Part shown: piece by piece, positions 10,094-18,739 of the stretch
Layout of the letters: every line of letters begins with the position of its first letter
Position numbering within the stretch: position 1 is the first letter of the stretch
NCBI GenBank assembly: GCA_029001845.1
Contig: JAREWP010000062.1
Span: forward strand, 1 to 64,000
Length of the DNA: 64,000 nt
Source: Candidatus Magnetocorallium paracelense
GTDB lineage: Bacteria; Nitrospirota; Thermodesulfovibrionia; Thermodesulfovibrionales; Magnetobacteriaceae
Direction: 5' to 3'
Program-made: the position numbers and the translations under genes
Notes under the pieces: generated by a model
The model's database searches: none
What the model saw: the letters and a program-made list of their open reading frames with translations, nothing else
What the model was told of the DNA's origin: nothing

Positions 10094-10540
10094 ATGGAAA
10101 TTAATACTCTGGCGCCTGGAAAAGGCAGCGTAAAACGTAGTAAACGAGTAGGAAGAGGCCCGGGATCGGGACATGGAAAGACATCCTGTAAAGGACATAA
10201 AGGACAAAAGGCTCGTTCCGGCGGAGGTGTAAAACCGGGTTTTGAAGGCGGGCAGATGCCTTTACAAAGAAGACTTCCTAAAAGAGGATTTAAAAATGCG
10301 CTTTTTACCAGGAAATACGCTATTGTCAACTTAAAGGACTTAACAAAACTTGAAGATTTGTCAGAAATTACACCTGAATTATTAATAAAGAGAGGTGTGA
10401 TAAAAAAATTAGAATCCGGTGTAAAAATTCTTTCTAAGGGTGAGTTAAAGAAAGCTGTTACAATAAAAGCCAATCGTTTTAGTAAAAATGCCGAAGAGAA
10501 GATTGTCGCCGCAGGCGGAAAGGCAGAGGTCATAAATTGA
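10094..10540 (+). CDS. rplO: 50S ribosomal protein L15
   Basis: L15, a late assembly protein. The 148 residues open with the glycine- and basic-rich tail ([20 protein letters not shown]) and close with the globular domain ending [19 protein letters not shown]. An AAAAGGAC precedes the ATG. secY follows after 23 bases. Confidence 0.97.
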   Translation: MEINTLAPGKGSVKRSKRVGRGPGSGHGKTSCKGHKGQKARSGGGVKPGFEGGQMPLQRRLPKRGFKNALFTRKYAIVNLKDLTKLEDLSEITPELLIKRGVIKKLESGVKILSKGELKKAVTIKANRFSKNAEEKIVAAGGKAEVIN

Positions 10541-10563
10541 TTGTAGCGGTTTAGACTGTTTAT

Positions 10564-11871
10564 ATGAGTGTTCTTTCCAGATTTCAAAATATATTTAAAA
10601 TAGAGGAGCTTAAGAGACGCTTACTTTTTACCTTCAGCCTCCTTGCTGTATACAGAATTGGCGCACATATACCAACTCCTGGAATAAACGGCGAAGAATT
10701 AAGCCGATTTCTCACAGACAGAGGAGGAGCCCTTATGGGCTTCTTCGATATGTTCTCAGGCGGAGCCCTCTCGCGAGTAACAATTTTCGCTCTGGGAATC
10801 ATGCCTTATATTAGTGCTTCTATTATCTTCCAGCTTCTAACTGTCGTAATTCCAGCCATCGGTAAACTGGCAAAGGAAGGTGAAGAGGGCCGAAAAAAGA
10901 TTACCCAATACACTCGTTACGGCACAGTTTTTATTAGCGCCGTACAATCGTTCGGAATTGCTATCGGCCTGGAAAAAATGGCTAACGGACAGTTTATACA
11001 GACGCCCGGCTGGGGATTCAGGCTGACGGCAATGATTACATTAACTGCCGGAACAGCATTTATAATGTGGCTGGGCGAGCAAATAACCGAACGGGGTATA
11101 GGAAACGGTATATCTCTTATAATATTTGCAGGTATCGTAGCTAATCTCCCGAATGCGATAATAAGTACGATAGCTCTTATTAAAGCAGGCGAACTTTCAA
11201 TAATCTTCGTTATAGTACTTCTTGTTTTAATGTCTATCATAATTGCCGCCATTATTTTTATGGAGAGAGGTCAAAGAAAAATACCTATACAATATGCCAA
11301 AAGAATTGTTGGCAGAAAGATGTACGGCGGTCAGAGTACACATCTTCCACTGAAGATCAATACATCCGGTGTGATACCACCGATTTTCGCCTCTTCAATC
11401 ATAATGTTTCCCGTAACTGTCGCCAGTTTTATTTCGATCCCCTGGGTACAGGATTTTGCCAGGCAACTTTCACCGGGTTCGATAATATATACCATCGTAT
11501 ATATAAGCATGATTGTCTTTTTCTGTTATTTTTATACTGCTATTATCTTTAATCCGGTTGATATAGCAGACAATTTGAAAAAATATGGAGGCTATATTCC
11601 AGGTATAAGACCCGGCAAGAGTACATCCGATTACATTTACAGAGTGCTGTCTAGGCTTACTTTTGTAGGAGCGATCTATCTTTCAATAGTCTGTGTAATA
11701 CCTGAAGTATTAATCAGGAAATTTAACGTTCCCTTTTATTTCGGAGGCACATCGCTTCTTATTGTAGTGGGTGTAGCGCTCGATACTGTATCTCAAATTG
11801 AATCACATCTATTGACTCGATCATATGACGGTTTATTAAAAAAAGGGAGAATAAGAGGAAGACGTGGGTAA
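10564..11871 (+). CDS. secY: Protein translocase subunit SecY
   Basis: Central channel subunit of the Sec translocon in the inner membrane. The 435 residues hold ten predicted membrane helices. Family markers include AVYRIGAHIPTPGI in the N-terminal part, the plug region around GGALMGFFDMFSGGALSR, GIMPYISASIIFQLL, and the cytoplasmic loop KRIVGRKMYGGQSTHLPLKINTSG. The first stop base is shared with map (TAATG). No adenylate kinase gene lies between secY and map, unlike in many bacteria. Confidence 0.98.
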   Translation: MSVLSRFQNIFKIEELKRRLLFTFSLLAVYRIGAHIPTPGINGEELSRFLTDRGGALMGFFDMFSGGALSRVTIFALGIMPYISASIIFQLLTVVIPAIGKLAKEGEEGRKKITQYTRYGTVFISAVQSFGIAIGLEKMANGQFIQTPGWGFRLTAMITLTAGTAFIMWLGEQITERGIGNGISLIIFAGIVANLPNAIISTIALIKAGELSIIFVIVLLVLMSIIIAAIIFMERGQRKIPIQYAKRIVGRKMYGGQSTHLPLKINTSGVIPPIFASSIIMFPVTVASFISIPWVQDFARQLSPGSIIYTIVYISMIVFFCYFYTAIIFNPVDIADNLKKYGGYIPGIRPGKSTSDYIYRVLSRLTFVGAIYLSIVCVIPEVLIRKFNVPFYFGGTSLLIVVGVALDTVSQIESHLLTRSYDGLLKKGRIRGRRG

Positions 11872-12623
11872 TGATTATAATCAAGTCGAAAGAGGAAATA
11901 AGAAGAATATCGAAAGCTTCGCAAATAGTCGCTAAAACATTGAAAGCGATAGAAGAAGTTGTAAAACCGGAGGCAACGACAAAGGAGATAGAGAATTTTG
12001 CAGAGGATATTATAAAAAACAGCGGCGGTAAACCTGCTTTTAAAGGCTATAAAGGCTTTCCGGGAAGCATCTGTATCTCTATCAATGACGAAGTCGTTCA
12101 TGGAATTCCTTCAAAATCCAGAAAACTCAAACAGGGAGATATTGTAGGTATAGATCTGGGTGTAATTTATGACAGTTTTATAGGCGATGCCGCCAGAACC
12201 TACCCTGTCGGTAACATTAGTGAAAGCGCCGGCAAGCTACTTAAGATTACAGAAGAATCACTTTATATTGGCATAAGTATGGCTAAACCGGGTAACCGTG
12301 TATCCGATATATCACACTCGATTCAAACTTATGTCGAAAAAAATGGATATTCAGTTGTAAGGGACTTTGTCGGGCATGGCGTTGGAAGGCAATTACATGA
12401 AGAACCCCAGATACCTAATTATGGAGCTCCCAATAAAGGACCAAGGTTAAAGAAGGGTATGGTCCTTGCTATTGAGCCCATGATTAATATTGGAAGATGT
12501 GAAGTCGGTGTCGAGGAAAACGGATGGACCGCCGTTACGGCAGACGGAAGTCTTTCTGCTCATTTCGAGCACACAATAGTTGTAACTGAAAATAAACCTC
12601 AAATATTGACTATGATAAATTAA
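11871..12623 (+). CDS. map: Methionine aminopeptidase, type I
   Basis: Removes the N-terminal methionine from new proteins. The 250-residue product contains the type I metal ligands in family context: GIDLGVIYDSFIGDAART (two Asp), GHGVGRQLHEEPQIPNYG (His), AIEPMINIG (Glu) and AHFEHTIVVTE (His and Glu). The length equals the minimal type Ia form without extension. It overlaps secY by one base and precedes infA. Confidence 0.97.
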   Translation: MIIIKSKEEIRRISKASQIVAKTLKAIEEVVKPEATTKEIENFAEDIIKNSGGKPAFKGYKGFPGSICISINDEVVHGIPSKSRKLKQGDIVGIDLGVIYDSFIGDAARTYPVGNISESAGKLLKITEESLYIGISMAKPGNRVSDISHSIQTYVEKNGYSVVRDFVGHGVGRQLHEEPQIPNYGAPNKGPRLKKGMVLAIEPMINIGRCEVGVEENGWTAVTADGSLSAHFEHTIVVTENKPQILTMIN

Positions 12624-12643
12624 AAAAATTATAATACAAACTT

Positions 12644-12862
12644 ATGCCAAAAGAAGATAATATAGAAGTAACGGGGACAATACTTGAAGCATTGCCTAAT
12701 GCAATGTTCAAAGTGGAGATTGAAAATAAACAGGTAATTACCGCATATGTATCCGGTAAAATGAGAATGCATTATATAAAAATTCTTCCTGGAGATAAGG
12801 TACTGGTAGAGCTTTCTCCATACGATCTCACAAAAGGAAGAATTACGTACCGATATAAGTAA
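12644..12862 (+). CDS. infA: Translation initiation factor IF-1
   Basis: IF-1, a 72-residue OB-fold protein that occupies the A site during initiation. It has the classical [19 protein letters not shown] and the C-terminal [18 protein letters not shown]. rpmJ follows after 14 bases. Confidence 0.98.
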   Translation: MPKEDNIEVTGTILEALPNAMFKVEIENKQVITAYVSGKMRMHYIKILPGDKVLVELSPYDLTKGRITYRYK

Positions 12863-12876
12863 TTGAGGAGAGAATT

Positions 12877-12990
12877 ATGAAAGTAAGGTCATCGGTAAAG
12901 CCTATTTGCAATAAATGTAAAACAATAAAAAGAAAAGGCGTCATCAGAATTATTTGTGTTAATCCGAAACATAAACAAAGGCAAGGTTAA
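12877..12990 (+). CDS. rpmJ: 50S ribosomal protein L36
   Basis: L36, 37 codons, found by reading the gap between infA and rpsM. The peptide [20 protein letters not shown] begins in the classic way, and the rest ends NPKHKQRQG. The zinc ligands are two Cys in CNKC, one Cys in IICVN and the His of KHKQ, so this is the zinc-binding (C+) form. GAGGAG lies seven bases before the ATG. Confidence 0.97.
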   Translation: MKVRSSVKPICNKCKTIKRKGVIRIICVNPKHKQRQG

Positions 12991-13017
12991 GGTTCCAGAT
13001 AATTAAGGAGTTAATAT

Positions 13018-13392
13018 ATGGCAAGAATAGCTGGAGTAGATTTACCAAAAAATGAAAGAATAGTAATTGGGCTTACCAGAATATACGGAATTGGAAAAAC
13101 TCTGTCAGAAAAAATACTTAATGAAGCTCAAATCGATACCAATATCAGAGTAAAAGATATGAGCGACGACATGGTGTTAAAAATTAGAAATATACTTGAC
13201 AGAGATTACAAAGTAGAAGGTGAAAAGAAGAAAGAAGTATCCTTAAATATAAAAAGACTTTTAGAGATAGGTAGTTACAGAGGAACTCGTCATAAAATGG
13301 GGCTTCCCGTAAGAGGTCAAAGGACATGTACAAATGCCAGAACAAGAAAAGGTCCAAAGAAAGTAGCTATAAAGAAAAAGGGAGGTAAGTAA
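13018..13392 (+). CDS. rpsM: 30S ribosomal protein S13
   Basis: S13 bridges to the large subunit and contacts P-site tRNA. The 124 residues have the [14 protein letters not shown] start, the [11 protein letters not shown] helix-hairpin-helix and the basic tail [26 protein letters not shown] precedes the ATG. The stop overlaps the rpsK ATG by one base. Confidence 0.97.
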   Translation: MARIAGVDLPKNERIVIGLTRIYGIGKTLSEKILNEAQIDTNIRVKDMSDDMVLKIRNILDRDYKVEGEKKKEVSLNIKRLLEIGSYRGTRHKMGLPVRGQRTCTNARTRKGPKKVAIKKKGGK

Positions 13393-13781
13393 TGCCCAGA
13401 AGGAAGAAAGTAACAAAAAAGAGAGATAAAATTAAAGTTCATGAAGGCGTTGCACATGTTCAGACAACTTTTAATAATACTCTTGTAACTATTAGTGATA
13501 AGTCCGGCAACTCTCTGGTCTGGTCAAGTGCAGGAAGTCTGGGATTTAAGGGGTCAAGAAAGGGAACACCCTATGCTGCACAGATGGCTGCTCAAGTTGC
13601 CTCCAGAAAGGCGATGGAAATGGGTATGAGGCATATTGACGTTTATATAAAAGGACCTGGTGCAGGCAGAGAATCGGCTATAAGGGCTATTCAGGCAACA
13701 GGATTAGAAATAAATATTATAAGGGATGTTACACCTGTACCGCATAACGGCTGTAAACCTCCAAAAAGGAGAAGAGTCTGA
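13392..13781 (+). CDS. rpsK: 30S ribosomal protein S11
   Basis: S11 of the 30S platform. The 129 residues include [33 protein letters not shown] and the C-terminal [18 protein letters not shown]. It begins on the last base of rpsM. Confidence 0.98.
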   Translation: MPRRKKVTKKRDKIKVHEGVAHVQTTFNNTLVTISDKSGNSLVWSSAGSLGFKGSRKGTPYAAQMAAQVASRKAMEMGMRHIDVYIKGPGAGRESAIRAIQATGLEINIIRDVTPVPHNGCKPPKRRRV

Positions 13782-13782
13782 T

Positions 13783-14409
13783 ATGGCAAGATATAGAGCT
13801 GCTCGCTGTAAATTGTGCAGAAGAGAAGGATCAAAACTTTTTTTAAAAGGCGACAGATGTTACACCGACAAATGCGCTATTGAAAAGAGAAAATATCCTC
13901 CCGGGCAACATGGCCAGAGAAGAGGTAAACTTTCGGATTATGCCATCCAATTAAGAGAAAAACAAAAAGTCAAGAGAACCTATGGTTTGTTAGAACGACA
14001 GTTCAGAAAATATTATATAGAAGCTGAAAAGAAAAAGGGAGTAACCGGCGAAAAGCTTCTCCAGTTTCTTGAACTGCGCCTTGATAATATAGTCTACAGA
14101 CTGGGTCTCGCCGCCAACAGATCTCAGGCCAGACAACTGATAACGCATGGTCATTTTTCTGTTAACAGCAGAAAGGTCAATATACCTTCATACAGAGTAA
14201 AGACTGATGATAAGGTAGAAGTCATTGAGTCTAGCAAAAAGCTTACCTGCTTTCAGGACAACATCGTAAAAATTGAGCAACGCGGAGTACCAGAATGGCT
14301 GGAAGTCGATACCTCTTCCTTAAAGGGCGCGATTTTGCAAATACCGGCCAGAAACGAGATTCCTCTGGACGCTCAGGAACAGTTGATTGTAGAGTTATAT
14401 TCCAAATAA
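13783..14409 (+). CDS. rpsD: 30S ribosomal protein S4
   Basis: S4, a primary 16S-binding protein that may also repress the alpha operon. The open frame extends upstream into rpsK, but an AAGGAG at 13766-13771 and the conserved [16 protein letters not shown] start fix 13783, giving the canonical 208 residues. The N-terminus keeps four cysteines (CKLC and C-x4-C), the zinc-binding form. The S4 RNA-binding domain is at ~95-155 ([15 protein letters not shown] onward). Confidence 0.97.
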   Translation: MARYRAARCKLCRREGSKLFLKGDRCYTDKCAIEKRKYPPGQHGQRRGKLSDYAIQLREKQKVKRTYGLLERQFRKYYIEAEKKKGVTGEKLLQFLELRLDNIVYRLGLAANRSQARQLITHGHFSVNSRKVNIPSYRVKTDDKVEVIESSKKLTCFQDNIVKIEQRGVPEWLEVDTSSLKGAILQIPARNEIPLDAQEQLIVELYSK

Positions 14410-14431
14410 ACGTGCAGCGATTGGAGGTAAA

Positions 14432-15505
14432 ATGGGTCTAGCAGAACGTCCTTTTCTTTTCCCCGATAATATATATTTTGATGAAGATACATTAACGGAA
14501 AGCTACGGAAGATTTATCGCCGAGCCACTGGAAAGAGGTTATGGTACAACAATAGGAAACTCTTTGAGGAGAATTTTACTTTCTTCAATAGAGGGTGCTG
14601 CAATCACTTCAGTATCGATTGAAGGCGTGCAACATGAATTTTCTACATTAAAGGGTGTAAAAGAAGATGTCGTAGAAATCATACTTAACCTGAAACAACT
14701 GAGATTCAATATGTACACGGATGACGATGTTACATCTACAATAGAGGTTAATGATAAAGACGAAATTACGGCGGCAGATATTCTTGATGAGCATGGTCTG
14801 GTTGAATCTCTCAATCCTGAAGAGCATATTGCTTCAATTGAGAATGGTACAGCGTTTAAAGCTACTTTAACTATCAGTAAAGGGCGTGGTTATATGCCAT
14901 CCGGTGAAATCGATATAAGTGAACTACCTTTTGGCACCATAGCAATTGATGCAATATTTACTCCAATAAAAAAGGTTTTTTTCCGTGTAGAAAAAACACG
15001 TGTAGGAAAGTCCACCGATTATGATAAACTGATCCTTGATTTGTGGACTGACGGCAGTATAACACCTAGAGAATCGATTAATAAAGCGACTCAGATACTT
15101 ATTGACCTTATGAGTCTGTTCACAATATCCGAGGAGATACATGAAGAACAGATCGAACTTGAGCAAGCGCCGGCGCCTGTAGATGAACAACAGACAGAAA
15201 ATCCTGTAGAGGAGCCCAATAATTTTAATGAAAACCTCATAAAAGCAGTAGATGAACTTGAGTTGTCGGTAAGGTCGCATAATTGTTTAAAAAATGCCAA
15301 TATAAAGTATATTTATGAACTTGTACAAAAAAGCGAACATGAGATGCTAAGGACAAAAAATTTCGGCAGAAAATCGCTTAATGAATTAAAAGAGATTTTG
15401 GTTACAATGGGTTTGGATTTCTATACTAAAATAGATATGGATGAAATTCAAAGAGCTTTAGCCAGAAAGAAAGAGGAGCAAAATGCGTCACAGAGTAGCG
15501 TCTAA
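14432..15505 (+). CDS. rpoA: RNA polymerase alpha subunit
   Basis: Assembles RNA polymerase and contacts activators and UP elements. The N-terminal domain (1 to ~235) has the dimer and beta-contact markers EPLERGYGTTIGNSLRRILLSS. An acidic, proline- and glutamine-rich linker (~237-270) leads to the C-terminal domain (~272-340) with the helix-hairpin-helix NFGRKSLNELKEIL. At 357 residues it is slightly longer than the E. coli protein because of the linker. The 3' end overlaps rplQ by 23 bases. Confidence 0.98.
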   Translation: MGLAERPFLFPDNIYFDEDTLTESYGRFIAEPLERGYGTTIGNSLRRILLSSIEGAAITSVSIEGVQHEFSTLKGVKEDVVEIILNLKQLRFNMYTDDDVTSTIEVNDKDEITAADILDEHGLVESLNPEEHIASIENGTAFKATLTISKGRGYMPSGEIDISELPFGTIAIDAIFTPIKKVFFRVEKTRVGKSTDYDKLILDLWTDGSITPRESINKATQILIDLMSLFTISEEIHEEQIELEQAPAPVDEQQTENPVEEPNNFNENLIKAVDELELSVRSHNCLKNANIKYIYELVQKSEHEMLRTKNFGRKSLNELKEILVTMGLDFYTKIDMDEIQRALARKKEEQNASQSSV

Positions 15506-15884
15506 ACATTTCGGAAGAACTGCAAATCAAAGAAAAGCCTTGTTTCGAGCACTTATTGTTTCTTTAATTGAATATGAAAGAATCGAGACTACTCAGGCAA
15601 AAGCAAGAGAATTGAGAAGGCAGGCGGAAAAAATAGTAACAATTGCAAAAAAAGGCGATTTACATGCAAAACGTTTAGTCATGTCTTATGTTCCAAACAG
15701 AAAAACAATGACTAAACTCTTTAATGAGATAGCGCCCAGATTTATTGACAGAAACGGTGGCTATCTACGTATTATAAAGACAAGAAACAGACTTAAAGAT
15801 CAGGCTCCTATGGCTGTTATAGAATTTATCGATTATCAAAAAAAATCAAAAGATACTAAATCAGAAGATAAAAAGGAATCATGA
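15483..15884 (+). CDS. rplQ: 50S ribosomal protein L17
   Basis: L17, usually the last gene of the alpha operon. The 133 residues begin MRHRVASKHFGRTANQRKAL and include FIDRNGGYLRIIKTRNR. The C-terminal ~15 residues form a lysine-rich tail (KKSKDTKSEDKKES). Its ATG lies inside rpoA, and its stop overlaps the ATG of a tiny downstream ORF. Confidence 0.97.
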   Translation: MRHRVASKHFGRTANQRKALFRALIVSLIEYERIETTQAKARELRRQAEKIVTIAKKGDLHAKRLVMSYVPNRKTMTKLFNEIAPRFIDRNGGYLRIIKTRNRLKDQAPMAVIEFIDYQKKSKDTKSEDKKES

Positions 15885-15970
15885 CAGATCTTTTATTTCC
15901 ATTAGGAATATTAGTCTTATGGATATTTTTTCAGGCCTACTTATTTCCGAAAATGGGTATTAAAACCTGA
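15881..15970 (+). CDS. Candidate 29-residue single-helix membrane peptide
   Basis: A very short ORF whose ATG overlaps the rplQ stop codon (ATGA), with AAGGAATC directly upstream. The peptide starts MTDLLFPLGILVLWIFFQAY and continues LFPKMGIKT before a TGA. One strongly hydrophobic stretch (residues ~4-23) is followed by a basic end, the layout of a small inner-membrane protein. The coupling overlap and ribosome binding site favour real translation with the alpha operon. No function is recognised. It could be a chance ORF, since it is so short. Confidence 0.5.
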   Translation: MTDLLFPLGILVLWIFFQAYLFPKMGIKT

Positions 15971-15983
15971 GCAACGAATATTA

Positions 15984-16000
15984 AGGAGACGTGCTCTCCT
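15984..16000 (+). other. Short hairpin after the alpha operon
   Basis: AGGAGA and TCTCCT form a six-base stem around a five-base loop shortly after the small ORF. No T-run follows, so this is not a standard intrinsic terminator. It would mask an AAGGAG ribosome binding site in front of an 11-codon ORF at 16,001, which is too short to call. Confidence 0.3.
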
Positions 16001-16063
16001 GATGGAAAAAACAAAAAAGAAAATTCCTGCAAAATAAATAATGATATTAACAAATCCGATGTA

Positions 16064-16110
16064 TGATATTTATATAAATATCAATACGCCTGCCTGTTAT
16101 CGGAGATAAC
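16064..16110. other. Two palindromes in the spacer after the alpha operon
   Basis: A perfect 20-base AT palindrome (TGATATTTATATAAATATCA, 16064-16083) is followed by GTTATC-GGA-GATAAC (16096-16110). They may be an operator, a cruciform-prone site or remnants of repeats. No promoter is convincing. The rest of 15,971-16,170 holds no gene. Confidence 0.35.
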
Positions 16111-16170
16111 TCTTATACTCAGATAAACTCCTTCTTGAAAACGCTGACACGTTAGAGAGCACTAATCCTA

Positions 16171-16314
16171 AAAAAACATTTAGCTGTCAGCTGCCAGCTT
16201 TTAAATTGCTACACTTTACAGTTCAAAACACTTTCACCCATGAGGTGAAGCTTAATATAAGCATAACATCAATACTTTCCATAGCTGAAGGCTGATCACT
16301 GATAGCTGATCGCT
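16171..16314 (+). repeat. Repeat family A, copy 1
   Basis: First of five copies of a ~110-165-base non-coding element (others at 26911, 35051, 42744 and 53932). Shared parts, in order, are a left end with AGCTGTCAGC, a block TTCAAAACACTTTCACC, the central hairpin TTCACC-N5-GGTGAA, AGCTTAATATAAGCATAACATC, then a right end rich in GCTGATAGCTGA, which is roughly the inverse of the left end. The layout is that of a non-autonomous foldback or MITE-like element. It ends ~24 bases before the EVE gene and may carry that gene's leader. Confidence 0.8.
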
Positions 16315-16337
16315 ATGTATATGTTAAATTTTTTCAT

Positions 16338-16805
16338 ATGAAGTACTGGCTTTTAAAATCCGAACCTAACCTCTTCTCTTTTAGCGATCTTAAATTATCG
16401 AATAATTCAACAGATTGCTGGGATGGTGTTAGAAATTACCAGGCAAGAAATTATATGAGAGATGATATGAAGAGGGGAGACAAAGTTCTTTTTTATCACT
16501 CAAACTGCAAAGAACCAGGTGTTGAAGGTGTAGCAGAGGTAACGAAAGAGGCCTATCCTGATTATACTTCCTTTGACACTGAATCGAGATTTTATGATCC
16601 CAAATCTACAAAAGAGTCACCCAGATGGTTTATGGTAGACATAACATGGAAAGAAGCTTTTAAGAAAAGAGTGACCTTAAAAATAATGAAAAATACCCCT
16701 GAACTTAAAAATATGAAGCTTTTGGTAAAAGGTCAGAGGCTTTCCATCCAACCTGTTACGGAGAGCGAGTTTATGAAAATTTATGAAATGGGGACCTGCC
16801 TTTAG
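16338..16805 (+). CDS. EVE domain (PUA superfamily) protein
   Basis: A 155-residue, single-domain EVE protein, related to human thymocyte nuclear protein 1. Family features are the MKYWLLKSEP start, CWDGVRNYQARNYMRDDMK, KVLFYHSNCKEPGVEG and the RWFMVDI strand. EVE domains bind modified bases in DNA or RNA; the ligand here is unknown. It stands alone: repeats lie upstream (16171-16314) and downstream (16946 onward). No strong Shine-Dalgarno precedes the ATG. Confidence 0.93.
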   Translation: MKYWLLKSEPNLFSFSDLKLSNNSTDCWDGVRNYQARNYMRDDMKRGDKVLFYHSNCKEPGVEGVAEVTKEAYPDYTSFDTESRFYDPKSTKESPRWFMVDITWKEAFKKRVTLKIMKNTPELKNMKLLVKGQRLSIQPVTESEFMKIYEMGTCL

Positions 16806-16945
16806 TTTTGTCAATATATTAACCGGAACCAAACAGGCTCTCTGCTTACGTTCTAATGACAAATGACAAAATCCAATTCTTCCCGTTATTCTCCTAAAGC
16901 CGGGGACTTGAGCTTATTGTTGAAAGGGCTGCATATCTCTTCAGG

Positions 16946-17124
16946 ACTCAGTAAATCCGGCTAAAACTAAAGAAACAATCGCAAATCAAAAGAACTAAAA
17001 AAAATAATTTAATAACCACGAAGTCACGAAGGGCACGAAGAAATAAGAAAAAAATTAAAAACTTCGTGGTTAATTTCTACTTGCGATCGTTATAGCGGTT
17101 TTTGACCAAATTACTGAGTTTCGG
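16946..17124. repeat. Repeat family B foldback, copy 1
   Basis: Imperfect palindrome of ~180 bases with ACTCAGTAA at the left end and its inverse TTACTGAGT at the right. An inner CCACGAAG...CTTCGTGG inverted pair lies at 17016-17070. A second copy is at 35164-35370. The CCACGAAG core by itself is a common environmental-bacterial repeat and also occurs at 61556-61628. Confidence 0.75.
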
Positions 17125-17136
17125 TCTTGCATCTGT

Positions 17137-17880
17137 TTATATAGTATCTATAGAGGCAAATTTTGGTTCATGAAAGGGTAAAAGTATATCTGCAGAGTCT
17201 TTTACTTTCATTAGAATATCGTATGCCTCATATGTATTTATATGAGTACCCGGAGGGATTACTTCCATTTCCATACCTTTTATGGCAGGCGGAGGTGTAA
17301 AGTTTTCCATAATACAGCAAAATCCCGTTATAACGGCCTTTCCTTCACCGGTCTCCACGAAAATGCTCATACCGCCTTCTGTATGGGCAGGGGTGTGCAT
17401 CATCTCTATGCCCGGTAAAATTTCAACATTTTTTGACAGTTTTTTTATTTGGTTATTCTCTTCTATCTCTAAAATGTAATCTTCCATGTAGCGAAAGTCC
17501 AGAGGGTGGGGATTATGAATTCTCTCCAGTTCCTTTTCATGAACATAAAATGTTGCGTTTATACATTTATCATCGTTTTCGCAATGATCGTTATGAAGGT
17601 GAGTATGAAGAACCATATCAATATCCTCAGGCCCTGTATCCCATCGATTCAAGCCCTCTTCAAAAGTATAAATCTTACCTCCAATCGCTTTTTCTCGTGA
17701 TTCTGAGCGACCGGGACTCATTTCTCCGGTATCGACGAGAATTTTGTGACCATTTCCTTCTATATACCAGCTATAGATTGGAATTGTATAGGATTCTCCA
17801 TATCCGTATTGGTAAGTCATCATTGTTTTATCGAATATCTTTGTCCCCATAACGATGGGATGGATTTTGTAGTGACCCAT
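17137..17880 (-). CDS. Metallo-beta-lactamase-fold hydrolase, AHL-lactonase-like
   Basis: The 247-residue product has the zinc motif HTHLHNDH at 92-99, an aspartate in ILVDTGE (~48-53), a second histidine in HTPAHTEGG (~160-168) and a late histidine in LLPFHEP (~236). The arrangement matches the N-acyl-homoserine-lactonase-like branch of the superfamily. The true substrate cannot be told from sequence. AGGAGGTAC before the ATG is a strong ribosome binding site. It is the third gene of a minus-strand run after the cysteine desulfurase and a zinc-ribbon membrane protein. Confidence 0.85.
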   Translation of the reverse strand: MGHYKIHPIVMGTKIFDKTMMTYQYGYGESYTIPIYSWYIEGNGHKILVDTGEMSPGRSESREKAIGGKIYTFEEGLNRWDTGPEDIDMVLHTHLHNDHCENDDKCINATFYVHEKELERIHNPHPLDFRYMEDYILEIEENNQIKKLSKNVEILPGIEMMHTPAHTEGGMSIFVETGEGKAVITGFCCIMENFTPPPAIKGMEMEVIPPGTHINTYEAYDILMKVKDSADILLPFHEPKFASIDTI

Positions 17881-17935
17881 TTTGTACCTCCTATATCAAT
17901 TGGAATTTTTTTTGATTGAGTTCTTACGACTCCAC

Positions 17936-18733
17936 TTAAAACGTTTCTCCATCGATATGCCTCTTTTCTTTTAAATATCGGAATTGTCGATAAAGAATAT
18001 ATCCCCCCCAGAGCATTGCCGCGATCATCAATATGGATCCGATCGTTTTTGAGAAGACCGCCAGAGTGTGGTCATATTTCAGCCAGCCCAGTTTTCGAAG
18101 TATATATTCCCAGTCGTGATAGTCTGTAACGTCCCTGCCCGTTACACCGCCAAGGAGTATGAGTGTAAGCGATCTTGCATCGTTTATGTATGGAGCCATA
18201 TCGATAAAATTTTCTCCAAGCCACCAAAATGACACAGAGGCGGCAAAGGTATCTCTTGTGCGGAAAAGAAAGGCCGTCATACAAATTAAGGGAACCAGCA
18301 GTTGCCCCAAACTCCCTCCCAGGGTCATTATAAACTTGCCAAAAAAACGAAAAATCGTATGACCGGCTTCATGAAAGATCAGATTAACAGAGTGTAAAAA
18401 GGATTGCCCTATATAGTCGGATTCTATTGGAGATAATATGAATTTCCAGGACCAGAATAACAATATCATCAGAAGTATCGATCTGCCGCATAATGTAAGG
18501 GGATTGAAATCGGCGCCGGGGTAAAGTAAGAGTCTTACCAATGGTGATTTGCTCTTATCGGACGGTTTAAAAGAGTGCTTTATGTTTCCTTTAGACGTGG
18601 CGTCTTTACCTGATACTTTCTCTCTGCGCTCCCTGTATTTCTCAAAAACAATACCACATTTAATACATTCGGCGCCTTTGTCGAGCTGCTCAAAATTACA
18701 TTTCGGGCATTTCATAATATTGGTAAACATCAT
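17936..18733 (-). CDS. Zinc-ribbon membrane protein with HExxH motif
   Basis: 265 residues. An N-terminal zinc ribbon (Cys 9, 12, 23, 26; CPKC and CIKC) is followed by a charged linker and about five hydrophobic segments from ~82. An HEAGH motif (121-125) sits at the edge of a membrane segment, as in M50-like intramembrane metalloproteases. A candidate third metal ligand (Asp or Glu) is present further on in WWLGENFIDMAPY or GGVTGRDVTDYHDW. It starts six bases after the cysteine desulfurase. Function is not known; a proteolytic role is an inference from the motif only. Confidence 0.7.
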   Translation of the reverse strand: MMFTNIMKCPKCNFEQLDKGAECIKCGIVFEKYRERREKVSGKDATSKGNIKHSFKPSDKSKSPLVRLLLYPGADFNPLTLCGRSILLMILLFWSWKFILSPIESDYIGQSFLHSVNLIFHEAGHTIFRFFGKFIMTLGGSLGQLLVPLICMTAFLFRTRDTFAASVSFWWLGENFIDMAPYINDARSLTLILLGGVTGRDVTDYHDWEYILRKLGWLKYDHTLAVFSKTIGSILMIAAMLWGGYILYRQFRYLKEKRHIDGETF

Positions 18734-18739
18734 TTGACT

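Noticed and set aside
15984-16000. Intrinsic terminator of the alpha operon
   Set aside because: The six-pair hairpin has no T-tract after it; kept only as a hairpin.
16171-16320. CRISPR array
   Set aside because: Family A repeats are single, widely separated copies with no regular spacers; no cas genes are present.
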